This document shows, piece after piece, positions 12,890 through 26,000 of a DNA stretch of 64,000 nucleotides (position 1 is its first letter; every line of letters begins with the position of its first letter). A program made the translations under genes and the position numbers. The stretch is from Oryzias latipes (Eukaryota > Chordata > Actinopteri > Beloniformes > Adrianichthyidae): the NCBI RefSeq assembly GCF_002234675.1, contig NC_019860.2, positions 15,864,536 to 15,928,535 of the forward strand. The letters are read 5' to 3'. The notes under the pieces were generated by a model. The model saw only the letters and a list, made by a program, of their open reading frames with translations. It was not told where the DNA came from and did not search any database.

Positions 12890-14540
12890 CCGCGGGTGGT
12901 TTCTACTCCAAGCTGGGGTCCTCTACCAGAGGCCTGGGAGCTTGAGGGTCCTGTGCAGTATCTTAGCTGTTCCTAGCACTGCGCTTTTCTGGACTGAGAG
13001 GTCTGAGGTCTTTCCAGGTATCTGTTGTAGCCACTCCTCCAGCTTGGGGGTTACTGCCCCGAGTGCTCCAATTACCAAAGGCACCACTGTCACCTTCACT
13101 TTCCATGCTTTCTCCAGTTCTTCTCTGAGTCCCTGGTATTTCTCCAGTTTCTCATGTTCCTTCTTTCTGATGTTCCCATCGCTTGGCACCACCACATCCA
13201 CCACAACGGCTTTCCTCTGTTCTTTATCCACCACTACGATGTCTGGTTGGTTCGCCATTACCATCCTATCAGTCTGGATCTAGAAGTCCCACAGGATCTT
13301 TGCCCTCTCATTCTCTACCACCTTCGGAGGTGTTTCCCATTTTGACCGTGGGGTTTCCAGTCCATATTCTGCACACATGTTCCTGTATAATATTCCAGCC
13401 ACTTGATTGTGGCGCTCCATGTATGCTTTCCCTGCCAGCATCTTACACCCTGCAGTTATGTGCTGGATTGTTTCAGGCACCTCTTTGCACAGCCTACACC
13501 TTGGGTCTTGTCTGGTGTGGTAGATCTGAGCCTCTATCGCTCTGGTGCTCAGGGCTTGTTCCTAAGCTGCCAGGATGAGCGCTTCCGTGCTGTCCTGTGG
13601 GCCAGTCCTTTCTGACTTCTTGATATCAGCCACTTCAGTTATGGTCCGGTGGTACATCCCATGCAGGGGTTTGTCCTCCCATTAGGATCTGTCCTCCAGC
13701 ACTGTATCCTCTGCTCTCCATTGCCTGAGACATTCACTGAGCACACTGTCAGTTGGGGCCTTGAGCTTGATGTACTCATGCATCTTGGATGTTTCATCCT
13801 GGATAGTGGCTTCTACACTCACTGGTCCTCGGCCTCCTTCTTTGAGGCTAGCATACAGTAGCAGGGTGCTGGATTTTGGATGGAACCCTCCATGCATGGT
13901 GAGGAGCTTTTGTGTCTTAACATCCGTGGTCTGTATCTCTTCCTTTGACCATCTTATTATTCCTGCAGGGTATCTGATAACTGGCAGTGCATAGCTGTTT
14001 ATTGTCCGGATCCTATTTTTGTCATTGAGCTGACTTCTCAGGACTTGCCTTACTCGTTGGAGGTATTTAGCTGTTGCAGCTTTCCTTGTTGCCTGCTCCA
14101 GGTTGCCATTTGCTTGCGGAATTCCAAAGTACTTGTAACTGTCCTCAATGTCTGCTATTGTTCCTTCTGGGAGTGAGACCCCTCCTGTGTGGACTACCTT
14201 GCCTCTCTTTGTCACCATCCGGTTGCATTTCTCGAGCCCGAATGACATCCCAATGTCAATACAGTAGATCCTGGTGGTGTGGATCAGGGAGTCAATGTTA
14301 CGCTCGCTCTTAGCATATATCTTGATGTCATACATGTAGAGGAGGTGACTGATGTTGGCCCCATTTCTGAGTCGGTATCCATAGCCAGTCTTGTTGATTA
14401 ATTGGCTGAGGGGGTTCAGACCTATGCAGAACAGCAGTGGGGACAGGGCATCCCCTTGGTATATCCCAAATTTGATGGACACTTGTGCAAGTGGCTTCCC
14501 ATTGGCTTCAAGGGTGGTTTTCCACAGCTTGTATGTATAT
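12890..14540 (-). pseudogene. Rex6/R4-like LINE, 5'-truncated and broken
   Basis: Read on the minus strand, 14535-13682 encodes the second half of a reverse transcriptase (VSIKFGIYQGDALSPLLFC, GLEKCNRMVTKRGKV, SYKYFGIPQANGN). Then come a Cys-rich knuckle CRLCKEVPETIQHITAGC near 13450-13505 and a restriction-like endonuclease segment PDIVVVDKEQRKAVVVDVVV (about 13190-13250). RT followed by a C-terminal restriction-like nuclease is the R2/R4 plan, as in fish Rex6. The catalytic Y-x-D-D reads YMYD (14327-14338), and frames change after 13680. The 5' end stops at an AT microsatellite and the 3' end near a GT repeat. Confidence 0.8.
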
Positions 14541-14590
14541 ATATGTATATATATAAATATATACTATATACTATATATATATATATAGAG
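14520..14590. repeat. AT-rich microsatellite
   Basis: Runs of tatata with gta interruptions, placed between the Rex6-like LINE 5' end and the Tc1-like inverted repeat. Confidence 0.85.
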
Positions 14591-15948
14591 TATAGACCGA
14601 AAGCTTGGACACACCTTCTCATTCAACAGTGATGAAAGTCAGGCAAGGAAAAAATCCCTGAACTTTTCTTTGAGCGATATGGCGGCGCAGAGAGAAATTT
14701 TTGAAAAATACATAGTCTTAGATGCATTCTGGTACATTCTGGCAGCTCGTTATTCACTTCTTAATCAAGAAACTAAGACTAATTGGAGCATCATCATTTG
14801 TCATTCAAACCCCTAGTTTGACTTAACATTAAGGACTTCCTGGTCCTAAAAAAGAATTTGGATCATTGCTCAAAGTATAACAATCCTACAATCTAAGCTT
14901 TTCCTAAAATCTGCAAAAGATACAATTGCTAAAATATAGTAACATCAAAGCCCCAAATGGCAAAAAGAACACCAGTAACTATGATATTCTATGAAAATAC
15001 CTCAGTTATTTATACATTATTTCTGCTTTAGAAATGACTGATGTACAACATTCACTTGCACTGTTTTCTCAAACTATAATTACATCAAAATATGGGATCT
15101 ATTTAAACTATCTTTCTATAACATAATACATCAATTCTTTAACACCAATACTAAGTAATCTGGGAAATATCAAAACAAACATACAAACTAAATTAAACAT
15201 TGTAAACATTCTTTTTTAAGGGAGTCTTGGTCCAAACCATCAAATACTTATAATTAATGTCAACTATACTGAACTAAATCATGGTAATTAGGAAATACAA
15301 ATAAATTAGATAGAGAAATGTATTCAAAATAAAAACTGAAACTCAAAACTAAAACTGAAATTATTTCTGAATTTGGTTTTGAGATTATTTTACACAAAAA
15401 GTATTTGACCTACACTACCTTAAAAATATTTTTTTTCCAGCCAAGACCACTTCAATTTGTTTTTTATCGTCTTCTCACAACTGAGGTCGTGACCACGCTC
15501 AATAATGACGATGCCTGCCATTATTTTAACACAAATTTGATCGCAAACTCTTCAGATTTGTTTGTGAAAGTTTAGCGTGGGTCAGCCAGTTTTGGTCTCT
15601 AGGGAAGCAAGTCACGCTGACCACGTGGTGCAGACAGAGCCAATCAGACCCGTCGACGCATCCGAAAGCAACTAAAACGTCCCGTCATTGGTCAATTAGG
15701 CCGGGAAGACGAGAGATGGCCGCGACCATAGAGGAAGCGATCCGCGGAGAAATATAGAAAATAAAGCTAAAATTCGCCGATTTCAGACCATTTTTTCATC
15801 CGGAAAGCGATTTGTCCGTAAAGATCAGGTCTTTATTTCCCGGAAAGTACGTTCGGTTTGCTCAAAAACCCGGATTTCCGGGAATTCCCGGAAGACTTTC
15901 ATCACTGATTCAAATGAATGGGAAGGTGTGTCCAAACTTTTGGTCTGT
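14588..15948. mobile_element. Tc1-like non-autonomous element with inverted ends
   Basis: The left end (14594-14626) contains ggacacaccttctcattcaa, and its reverse complement reappears with one change at 15906-15936 (gaatgggaaggtgtgtcc). Both continue into an agacc/ggtct end. No transposase frame is seen inside. Boundaries are approximate. Confidence 0.6.
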
Positions 15949-15949
15949 T

Positions 15950-17125
15950 TGCGGGCCCTCTCCAGACGCTCTCCATTGATGTAGAGGTTGGATCGGTGTT
16001 CTGCCTCCTGAAGTCCACGATGATTTCCTTGGTGTTCAGAGTTAAGTTGTTGTCTAAGCACCAAGCTGCCGGCTTCAGGACCTCTTCCCTGTAGGCTGCC
16101 TCGTCTCCCTTTGAGATGAGTCCAACGACTGTGGTGTCATCAGCAAACTTCACGATGAGGATGTTCTCGTGCTGCGGACTGCAGTTGTGGGTGTAGAGGC
16201 AGTAGAGGAGTAGGTTCAGCACAAAGCCCTGTGGGGAGCCAGTGCTTAGTGTGCGTGTTGGGGAGAAGTGGGGGCCCAGTCTCACAGCCTGGGGCCGGTC
16301 AGTGAGGAAGTCCTTTATCCAAGAAACATGTGACGAGAGCAGGCCTAAAGTGTCCAATTTTCTGATCAGTATGTCTAGGATGATTGTATTGTTGGCAGAG
16401 CTATAGTCCACAAAGAGCATCCGGACATAGCTCTGCTGCTCCTCCAGGTGGCTCAGCACTGCATGCAGGGCTAAGGTGATGGCATCCTCTGTAGACCGGT
16501 TTGCAAACTGGTGGGGGTCGAGGTCTGGGGGGAGGTGATCACTGATGTGCCGGAGGACCAGTCTCTCAAAGCACTTCACTTCATGATTACTGGAGTGAGC
16601 GCCACTGGACGGTAGTCGTTGGGGCTGGAGATGGGAGATTTTTTCGGCACTGGGATGATAGTGGCAGATTTCAGACAGGGAGGTATCACTGCCTGGGCCA
16701 GGGAGAGGTTGAAGATCTCTTTGAAGATAGGTGCGAGCTGAGGAGCACACGCTGTAAGTACGCGCAGGAACTCCATCCAGCCCGGCTGCCTTTTTGGGGT
16801 TCACTGCTAGGAGCGTCTTCCTGACGGCGTCCTCAATCACCGTTGGTGGCGTGATTGGAAAAGTGGAGCTGGTGGAGCTGGATGGGATTGGGGGTGAGAC
16901 TGGGGCTGGTGCGGCAGAGTTCTGTTGTTTTGGAGCGTCAAAGCGTGCAAAGAAGTTGTTCAGCTCCTCTGCTAGCGCTGGACTCAGATGGTCTGTAGTT
17001 ACTTGACAGCCCCTGTAGTTGGTGATGTATGCCCTTCCACACCTCCCGCGTGTTGTTGCCGGACCGATGGGACTCTATGGTCCTCCTGTGGTCCATCTTA
17101 GCTTTTTCAAACCCCTTTCCTCAGG
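15950..17125 (-). pseudogene. Rex1-like (CR1-related) LINE fragment with frameshifts
   Basis: The minus-strand reading has [29 protein letters not shown] in another frame, then CFERLVLRHISDHLPPDLDP, VRMLFVDYSSANNTI, STGSPQGFVLNLLLY, FADDTTVVGLIS and LNTKEIIVDFRR. This is a Rex1-type reverse transcriptase core. The FADD box is intact, but at least two frame changes (near 16760 and 16580) break the ORF. Both ends are cut by Tc1-like sequence. Confidence 0.8.
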
Positions 17126-17627
17126 TCAGCACGGGCAGCTCTGTACAACAGAACAATGACCCCAAACACACCTTCAGGCTGTATTAGGGCTATCTGATCA
17201 AGAAGGAGAGTGATGGGGGCTGCCCCAGATGACCTGGCCTCCACAGTCACCAGACCTGAACCCAATCGAGGTGGTTTGGGGTGCGCTGGACCGCAGAGTG
17301 AAGGCAAAAGAGCCAACAAGTGCTAAGCATCTCTGGGAACGACTTCAAGACTGTTGGAACACCATATCAGGTGACTACCTCTTGAAGCTCATCAAGAGAA
17401 TGCCAAGACTGTGGAAAGCAGTAATCAAAGCAAAAGGTGGCTACTTTGAAGAACCTGCAATGTGACATATTTTCCGTTGTTTCACACTTTTTTGTTATAT
17501 ATAATTCCACATGTGTTGATTTATAGATTTGATGCCTTCAGTGTGAATCTACAATTTTCATAGTCATGAAAATAAAGAAAACTCTTTGAATGAGAAGGTG
17601 TGTCCAAACTTGTGGTCTGTACTGTAT
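17126..17627 (+). pseudogene. Tc1-like transposase 3' half plus right inverted repeat
   Basis: After NDPKHTFRL (frame disturbed near 17190-17229) comes MTWPPQSPDLNPIEVVWGAL, then KHLWERLQDCWNTISGDYLL and KAVIKAKGGYFEEPAM with a stop at 17463. This is the C-terminal third of a Tc1 transposase, including the SPDLNPIE block with the last acidic residue of DDE. The inverted repeat gaatgagaaggtgtgtccaa follows at 17588-17607. The 5' half is missing; the Rex1-like fragment abuts instead. Confidence 0.8.
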
Positions 17628-18029
17628 ATCTTGAGATCGACGCATAAGCCAACCCTACTCTAGGTGCTGCAGCCACTACCTACAAGTTTAGCTTTAAAAC
17701 AGATGTTTCCAGTGGCAGAGTGTCAGTTAACTGTGTCTAAATCTACTTTTGATTTTTTTTCCTATTCTTCTATTTAGAGGGACTTTTTCTTCATTTGCTT
17801 GCTCAGTATGGGGATTGGATCGAAAACCATTTAATGTCACCTTTTCACTATGTATGATATTTAAATAATAAATACAGGACAATCTGGCCATCATAGACTG
17901 ACCATTACCACTGTATTTTATTTTATTTCATTTTTTTCTCTCCATATTGTTATTTCTATCTTAACATATTATTTTTTTTATTATATTTTATTATTATTAT
18001 TTCTTTTTGGTCTATTACCCCCACCCCCA

Positions 18030-18250
18030 AAAGAAAGTTAAAGGCATCTAAGATCAAAGGGGTCCATTCGATTGGTCAACAACGTAAAGGGGTCCACCTG
18101 ATTGTCCAAATGCATAGAGGGATTTATTTGATTTGCTTAATACTTCATACTGCCATAAGGTGGTTTAAGCACATTTAAGGTGACCATTTATCGCAATCTT
18201 AACAAGACTTTGCGATATGTCTATTGCACAGCTTGATATCGCGTTTTATT
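18030..18250 (-). repeat. Inverted partial copy of the 45024 MITE
   Basis: The reverse complement shares the blocks ttgaccaatc..atgga, atgcatttg and caaataaatcc in the same order as 45110-45200. Ends are not well preserved. Confidence 0.6.
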
Positions 18251-18889
18251 TTTGCAGGCATACTCTTTAAGGTACAACACATGCTCATTACCAGATAGCT
18301 CAGTAAGGCCTCCGATTTTCTCCTCAATACATCCCAATTAGATGGTTTCCAAACTGTTAAGTGTTAAGTTAAATAAACAGTTTTCATGTCACTGTTTTTT
18401 CACCATTTCCACCCCTGCAGGATTCACTTCTGCAGAAACAATCACCTTTTGTATTGGGCAGACATTAGTTTGCATCTCTGATCTACACCAGAGTGCACGA
18501 GCTTTTGCCGAGGACCATAGTGTTTTAAGATCCACTACTGAAACATTTTACACCTTAAATGGGCTGTGATCTAGACCTGTTTGAAGACACTAAAAACTCT
18601 TTGGCTTCCATCAAAATCTGCAGCTGCGTTACACATACAATCCTCAAGCTCTACAGAGATTTTCACACATCTGATTGATTTTAGCAGCACACAGCCCAGT
18701 TGAAGACATCTCTTTTTCCCTGCTTTTTTGTATTTATAGCACCTTCTCAAGTCTTTCCCCAAACTGGAAGGGAAAAAAAACGGTCTCTCTGTTTGGAGTT
18801 TACTGGATCAAAGAAGAGGTAAATATAATTTCCATAACATTTGAACCAGTTAACCAGCAGCGCAGCACTGAGAAACACCACTGTAAGCG

Positions 18890-19340
18890 TCTGACAATGC
18901 CAATGAGGCAGGAACTCCGTGATTTGCCGCTCCGCCAGAGAGTCGAGAAGCAAGCAAAAACACAGGGAAGGTGAGGGGTCAACTGCGCTCTCCCTGCATC
19001 ACTTTCCAAGCAGCCCCTCGAGCGCTAGCGATGTTTTAGGCAACCGTGCCTCAATTTCGGGGGGAGGCCTGATGGATGCCATTCCCAAGGTGAATGAAAA
19101 GAATAGCATTAAGCTGCAGCTCTCTGCCTGCAGAGAGCTCCACTGCTTTGGGTGATTCATCTATTGATTATTTCTACCCAAGCATAGAGGTGTCATGTAA
19201 ACACACATATATTAGCCGTCTACAATACACATGAGCGCCCCTAACACACATGGTGGATGCAGTGAAGCACGCCTCGAGCCTACTCGCTGTTTTATAATCA
19301 CATTCCCACTTCTAGCAGCTTTCAGGCATTTTCTAACCAC
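18890..19340. promoter_or_regulatory. Candidate conserved non-coding element
   Basis: Compositionally balanced, non-repetitive and without a convincing exon. It includes an AGCTCTCTGC inverted repeat (19118-19127 and 19130-19139) and homeodomain-like cores (gattcatctattgattat). Confidence 0.2.
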
Positions 19341-22045
19341 CAAGCAGACATCAGTTGGAGAACTAACTAGAGATGAATGAAAAGATGAAGGAATAAATAA
19401 ATGCTAAACGTGAATTACCTCCATATGAGTGGGCCAACGATTATGGATTGGATTTAAAGCAGCGGCTTTGTCAATATGGTGGGTGGGCTAAGTTTTGTGC
19501 GGATTCTTTTCAAATTCAAAATGTGTCGAAGTGGAAATAAAATAAAAAAAAATAAAAAACAAGTTGCGAGAAGTTGCGAGATCGAACTCGAGACGAAAAC
19601 TCTCACCACATTATCATGAGTGACGTCCAACTTTCTTGCAGTTTCCAAAACTCCAAACTCATTCAGAGTTTCTAAACAACTAATTTATTTATTTAAGTCA
19701 ATTCATGAACATATGAAGTAAAAAAAAAAAAATTTTTTTCAAAATTAAGAAGTTTATCGATTTTATAGAAGTCATGAAAAAAAGTATCAATAATGGTAAA
19801 TCTTTTTAGAATAAATTTCAAAATCGAAAGGTTTAAAAAAAAAAAACTAAAAATTCTAAATTTTGACATGTTTTCTTTCTTGATCCTATTTTTTCCATAC
19901 TAAAGGGCAACCAGAGGATCTTTTTTTTTTTTCCAAAATGCATTTTCCTTGCCTAAAAAGTTCATGGTAATCCAGTGGATTTCAAATGTTAAATCAAGTA
20001 ATTATGTCAAGTTTTGTCTAACTAACACAGAAATCCAAATCTGTCCTCCAAGAGTTGTCAATTTAGTTTGAACAGGTCACAAAACTACTTTGTTTCATTA
20101 GAAGATAAGAAATTACAATAAAATGCTCACATTTACCCCCCCCCCCCCATCCTTGTGCCGCTATTTGACTTATCGCCAAGATCCGGTGAGCTGTTACACT
20201 TTGTTATTTCTAAGCTATCAGATGTAATTGGTCAGAAAAAGCTACATTTTTTTGTATACATACGTTGTATATGTAGCAGCATGTATTTGGTTGTGGAGTT
20301 ATTTTCACACTTGCAGTGAGTCAGACGAAGAGCCGACGTCTAACCACTGACAGTGAAGAGCAAGGAAAAAGGCCTTCTGATCCAAAGGACCAACACCGAT
20401 GATCTACTGCTGTGAACTTTGAAGTAAAGCTCTGACTGGAGTTTGTAGCAGCAAAAAACGTTGTCCGTGATTCAGAATAACAGAATTATCTGTTACTTAA
20501 CTCAGATTCATCTGATTTGGAAAGTGAATCATCAAGTCTTTGAAAGATCTTTATTTAGCAAATGAAACTCTCTATCACATCGATCAAGTACATTTTTTCT
20601 AGCAATTAGAAAGTTAACCAATGAAAGACCTTTTCTGCATCCACAAAGAAAGATATTTGTAATAATTCCAATTGCAAGAAAAGGCAAAGACTTGACTCAA
20701 TCTGGACATTTTTATTTGGGCATACCTTTTTTTTCTTTCTTTACTCCCCCTGACAAAAGTGAGAGCCAGACGACTCTTGAATTATAAAACATTTTAGTGT
20801 CACTTCAGTTGTTTTATTAAAAGATATTGATTTCTTGTAATCAAATGATATTTCTTCAAATGGGTCATTTCTTTGAGGGTCATTCAGCATATAAAAAACG
20901 AAAAAACACTGCAATGTTTTTAACATATTTATGGGTCTTTTTGTTGTGGAGAATATGTATAAAAGACAATAAATCTTACATTTTCATTTCTGAATACCTC
21001 TTTATTCAAATACAGATAAAAAGATTGTATTATCTATGTAGAAAATACACTGGGCGGGGCCACAAGCTGCCGGCTCTGCATCCACTTGTAGACGACCAGA
21101 TCCACGTGCGTCCTCGTTTTCTTGTCCGAGCCGACATCCGATACAAAACTGGATAGCTACCATATTGCTCGCCACTAAAACAGAGAACTCTCAATAACAG
21201 GAGGGGGGGGGGGGGGTTCCTCTGCATTTCCCTGTGTGTTGGTGTGTACCAATTCCCAGCTCAATGAGTCTGGAAGGATTTATTTTGCAATGTGTGCTTT
21301 CTTTTTACTAAACAGGTTTTTACTTTTTTTTTTGTCAAAAAAGAAAAAAAAATTGGCTTAATCCAAATTTTAAGACCACTAGAAACGGTTTTGAAGTAGA
21401 TCAAAAGATTAACAGAGTGACACTTTTAAACATTAAAGGCTTCATTTGATTCCTATAACATTTAGCTGCCAAACGTCTAAAAATGATGGCAGAGTGGGGT
21501 CAGGTGTGCTCAGCTACACTGTAGCCACCCCAAATGTGACTTGGAACATTCAAAGCTTTTTTATTTTATTTTTTCTGTTACTTAGTTCTGGGAGAATGTC
21601 CTAAAAGTCGGTTAAAGATGTAACTGTGTCCGACAGATCAGCATTTTGTTTTGCCGGCGTTGAGAATTCTTCTCCTCTGGACGATCAGGAACGCGGGTTT
21701 CAGGCTCAACCTTTCCAAAGCTAATGCCAAAGTTGTCACTTACACTGGAAATCATCACTATGGCCAGGAAGCGGGCCTCTCCACCGTGTGCGTTTCTCTT
21801 CTTTATAAAAATATATCTATCCAACCGTTGGACGCAGGTTTTCCGCCTCTGGGGTGGTAATGGCATTCTCCATGACAACGGCAGCGTGACACGGCGGTGC
21901 CCTTGAGGGCCGGGCGCTCCCTCTGGGGGTAGTGCGGCAGAAACACGACAGGGTCAACGGTCGCCTCCCATCATCCACCAGCAAGCCGCCGTCCTCGCTC
22001 TCCTCCTCCGTCTTTAGGTAGGTAGGGAGTGAGGGAGGAGAGGGA

Positions 22046-22068
22046 GGGGGGGGGGGGGGGGGGGGGGG
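22046..22068 (+). repeat. Uninterrupted run of 23 G
   Basis: Downstream of the predicted cobll1 stop. On the gene's strand it is a C run. Confidence 0.9.
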
Positions 22069-22991
22069 TCTTGAAGCAAGCCCACTCAGTCCAGGCCTGG
22101 CAAGGGAGCTTTCGCCACGGGCGGTTCTGGCTTGGTCTTCAGCTCTGAGCTCCTCACTGTTCCTCCAAAGCCAGGGCCGGATCGATACGTAAAGCACTGC
22201 GGATTCTTTTGGCACCCAAGTATAGCTGTGCAGTTTAGCCCCAAGGTGTGGGTCCGATAAAGACAAACAGCGTGTGCATGTGAGGAAAGTGGACTGAGTT
22301 TATTGAGGAGATGCTTGGCATACAACCGACTTCTCCCAAAACTTAGTTGTTGTTTTTTTATACATGGAAATGCAAGGAATTCTGATGTCTACATTCAATA
22401 ATTCATGAGCTCACGATGAACAAAAAGAGAAATCCTCAGAGGCAGCACAAGGATAATCCCGCCATCTCATTCATGACTCTGAAAGAATACAAAAAAATGA
22501 CCAAATATATTTCCTTTTAAAAATCCGCTGAATTAAAATTTATGTTCAAGCAGCATATCCGGCAAAATAAATACTGTTTTAAAACTTACCCTGCACTGCC
22601 ACCTACTGGACAAAAACTTTACTTCAACTCAGACAGAGCCCTATATTTCAGGTTTAACAATATAAAGCAAATCCTGGCACAAAAGTATATTATTTTCTGC
22701 AGGTAATGTCTTCTGTTATTCACAAAACTGAAGAAGAGTTTGTATTGGCACACGTGCATCAATCTTTAAAAAAAAAAAAAAAGAACTCAGGTCCTGCTTG
22801 GTTTCGTTTTTTTAGAAAAGAAAACGTTTGGTTCTAGACCGAACATGAATTCTGATGACAAAACGAGAAAGAAACACTAACGAAACTTGGAACAGGAAAA
22901 CAAAGACAAACAGTTCTCTTATTTAACTTTCTTGAAACTGATGCAGTTTGTAGAGAAATCCTGGATAGTGCTGAAGCCTGAATTTCCACGT

Positions 22992-23018
22992 TCAGGAGTG
23001 TGACAGCAGCTCAGGCAC
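22992..23018 (-). CDS. cobll1: Predicted terminal cobll1 coding exon with stop
   Basis: After tttcccgcacag it reads VPELLSHS and TGA in the phase left by the preceding predicted exon. No WH2 domain precedes it. The 3' UTR probably continues leftward; an AATAAA on the minus strand lies near 22298-22303. Confidence 0.42.
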   Translation of the reverse strand: MPELLSHS

Positions 23019-26000
23019 CTGTGCGGGAAAATACAAAGATGTTAAAGCACCTGGAGATCATAACTTTGGCTTTATGCTTATAAAAAATGGAAAGCTTTAA
23101 TTACAGGCCAAACACAATAGTTTGATGAGAGTGAAACTTCAAACATCATCATGACATGCTGGAATAAATAGCTAAAATAAAGAGTGACAGTTCATTTCAA
23201 AAACTGCATTACAAAAGATTGTTTTCAAACTAACTAAATGAGATGTAGAATAGTATGAACTCTAGAGGAAACCCTGCGTCAAACAAGCTGCTTTCCTTGG
23301 ATTTACAGATTATAATCCCACCTGTTTTGTCTTCGCTGATCCTGGTGAAAATAAAACGATGCCTCCTGCTCCCTGATCTTTCCAACTTCCTGAAATACGC
23401 ACCGGCACGGAAGAGACAACCGCAACGGATGAAGCGATCACATTCAAAGGGTATCGGTAATCAAAAGAACGTAAGCACTGGAGCTGCAGTCTAATAAGGT
23501 AAGAACACTAAAACCCAATAGCACATTGGCCACAGATGTTTCTCTAAACATCTGTGATGGAAGGAGAGCATTTTTAATCAATGGTTGCAAGAGAAAAACA
23601 GTCCAAATCTTTGGTATTTCTGGCATATTGATGCCTTTCAAAGCTTCCCATGTCTTTCTTTGCATAGCACCTGCTAAGGTTATCTGCATCAACGGCAAAG
23701 GCTGTGAGCTATTAGTTGTATAGTTACAATTGCGGAGGTCCCATACCAAGCTTTCAGTGATGAAGATGTTACTTTAAAGAAAAACCTGCAGACCTCCCAA
23801 ATAGAATCCACTTTCTGACAACCAATCAAGTTATTTTTCTTCATTCAAGGACAGCTCAGAGCGTCCCGGCCGTAGGCTGGAATGTATCAAAGTGACAGAA
23901 AAGCACTCGTGGCTTACCGTACTGATATGTGGACATGGCTGGTGGCTGAAGTGCACCGCGTGGATCGCCGGAAACCTCTGGAGTCTTGCTGAGGCTCTGT
24001 CGGCCGGAGCGGTGGACGGCCATGGCCACCGCCTCAGCGAACCTGGATAAAGCCGCAGGCCTCTTCTCCAGAGGCGACTCCGATGCGGCCGAGACACACG
24101 TCGGATCCTGGCCGGATTCTTCCGTGTGCTCGTTCAGGACTGAACTGTCTGCTTCTGAAGGACACAGAGCCGAAGAGAATGGGACCTCACTGTCATCTTT
24201 GAAGAAGACAGGAGGAGGAGGAGGAGGGAATGCAATGTCCTCTTCCTCTTGTACAGCATTCTGGGCAGCTTTCGCCTCCTCACATGGAATACCATGGTTG
24301 GTTGAGAGACTTTGAAGGATTTCCTTCTGATTGTCGGCATTAGTGAGGCCTTCATTGAGGTTTTCTCCGTCTTTGAGGTCTGATGGTGCTGCTGGTGTCT
24401 CCTCATCTTCATTCTCTTCCGTTTTCTTCTCATCAGCGTCAGATGACGGCTTTTCTGGGGTGTTCTGATCGTCTGAATCATTCAGAGATGGAGGAGAGGC
24501 TGGGGTGTCGTCCCCTGGAGTTGATTGACAGAACGCCTCAAGTACTTCTGAGTTCATGCTTTCTGCTCCTTCAGGAGGCGGCGGATTCCCTTTCTCCTCC
24601 TCTTCCTCACTGACACGCTCTTCATTAGCCAATAGTTTCTCAGGAACATTGTTCAGCTTCTTTGTGGGAACCACCGTAAACGTCGTCATCCCTCTCCTCT
24701 GAACATCCTCGGCCTCAGTTGGAAGGTTCAAATCCAGAACAGACTCCAGCGCCACGCGAATGTCCTTGCTCTCTTGTCGGTCAGAAGTCACGGAAATGCA
24801 GGAGGAGACGTTGAATTTCGGGAAGGAGGCAGAACTCCTTAAACGTTTGGCAAGCGTGCCTTTAGACACGGAGGACGTCAGGACTTTGGCGAGAGCCAAG
24901 CGAGCGTCCGATAAGTCTTTCCCCAAAAACGTAGGCGGGTGGAGTTTAGAGCCTTCAGGGGACAGAGGCGGAGACAGCGGACGACCAGGAGGGGACGAAG
25001 AGCCTGGTGCGGAGTTTGCAGACTGGGACCCCTCGCCATCTTTCTGCTCCTCTAAAGGGTGGAGGGATTCTGTAGGCCAAACATCCAAGACAACAGTTTT
25101 TTCTTTAAACAAAGGCTTGTTTAAAAGAAATTCTGCAGAATTATTATTATTATTCTATAGAGAAGTATATAAAATCATGTACTGATAAAAACTTCTAAAG
25201 AACACCCTGACATAAGGATCTGAAACAAAAAAAAATAAAGCTAAAAAGTTAAAAGTTAAAATCCATTTGGGTTTGGGTCAATAAAATTAGAAAAGCCAGC
25301 CTCGTTGGGTTTTATATCTAAAATTTTTCTTCAAAAAGAAAAGTGCATTCCAAAAGATTATCGTGTTTTCACCGTATTTGTAGAAGGGAATATCACTGAA
25401 GTTTTAAACGCCTTCTTTTGCTCATCCTTTGCTGCAGAGAGGCACGGTGGTGGTTGCATTATAATGTGGGCCTACTTCTCAGATGTTTATTGAAAAATAA
25501 ACATCTGAGAACCACCATTAGCCTCAAGTCTCCATGAAATCTTCAAAGGAAGCTCTAGGAATCAAACCATCAGTGGTAACTGAGCTTTACTTACTAGAAA
25601 AATCGACAAGAATCATTCGAGTCAAATGGAGATGTTCTAAATTTACCAGCCTTTGTCCTCGATTATAGATAAACCGATAAATTCCTCACAGAGGAACCAG
25701 TAGAAGAGGTTTGAACTTCTGGCAAACAAACAAACACAACGCCTGAACAACCAGGAGGGAGAATTCCCCTCCCTCAGGAGCTCTGAAGAGAACATTGGGA
25801 TGATGGATTTTCTTTGAAAGAATGGACAAACTGACAAATAGATTATTTATTTTCAAGTAAATGTATGGATTATTTTATTCCTGATCTGGTTTTCGAGCCG
25901 TTTTTCCATGTTGATTGCTGAATGTAAATCAATAATGAAACCTGTTGTGACATGCTGTGACAGATTTTTATACAAAAGGCAAAAAAAAAGTGATTTGGAA

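Larger units (their letters stand above)
17628..22990. other. Non-coding stretch downstream of cobll1
   Basis: Contains the partial MITE copy, homopolymer runs (13 C at 20136-20148, 14 G at 21203-21216, 23 G at 22046) and probably the cobll1 3' UTR at its right end. A minus-strand stretch at about 21780-21840 has an acceptor-like ttataaag and a donor-like GTAAGTG about 59 bp apart, but the peptide is unrecognised. Confidence 0.5.

Noticed and set aside
24134..24481. Open frame of 115 codons on the minus strand
   Set aside because: It is an out-of-frame shadow of the large cobll1 exon and is dominated by Arg/Lys/Ser from the acidic repeats.
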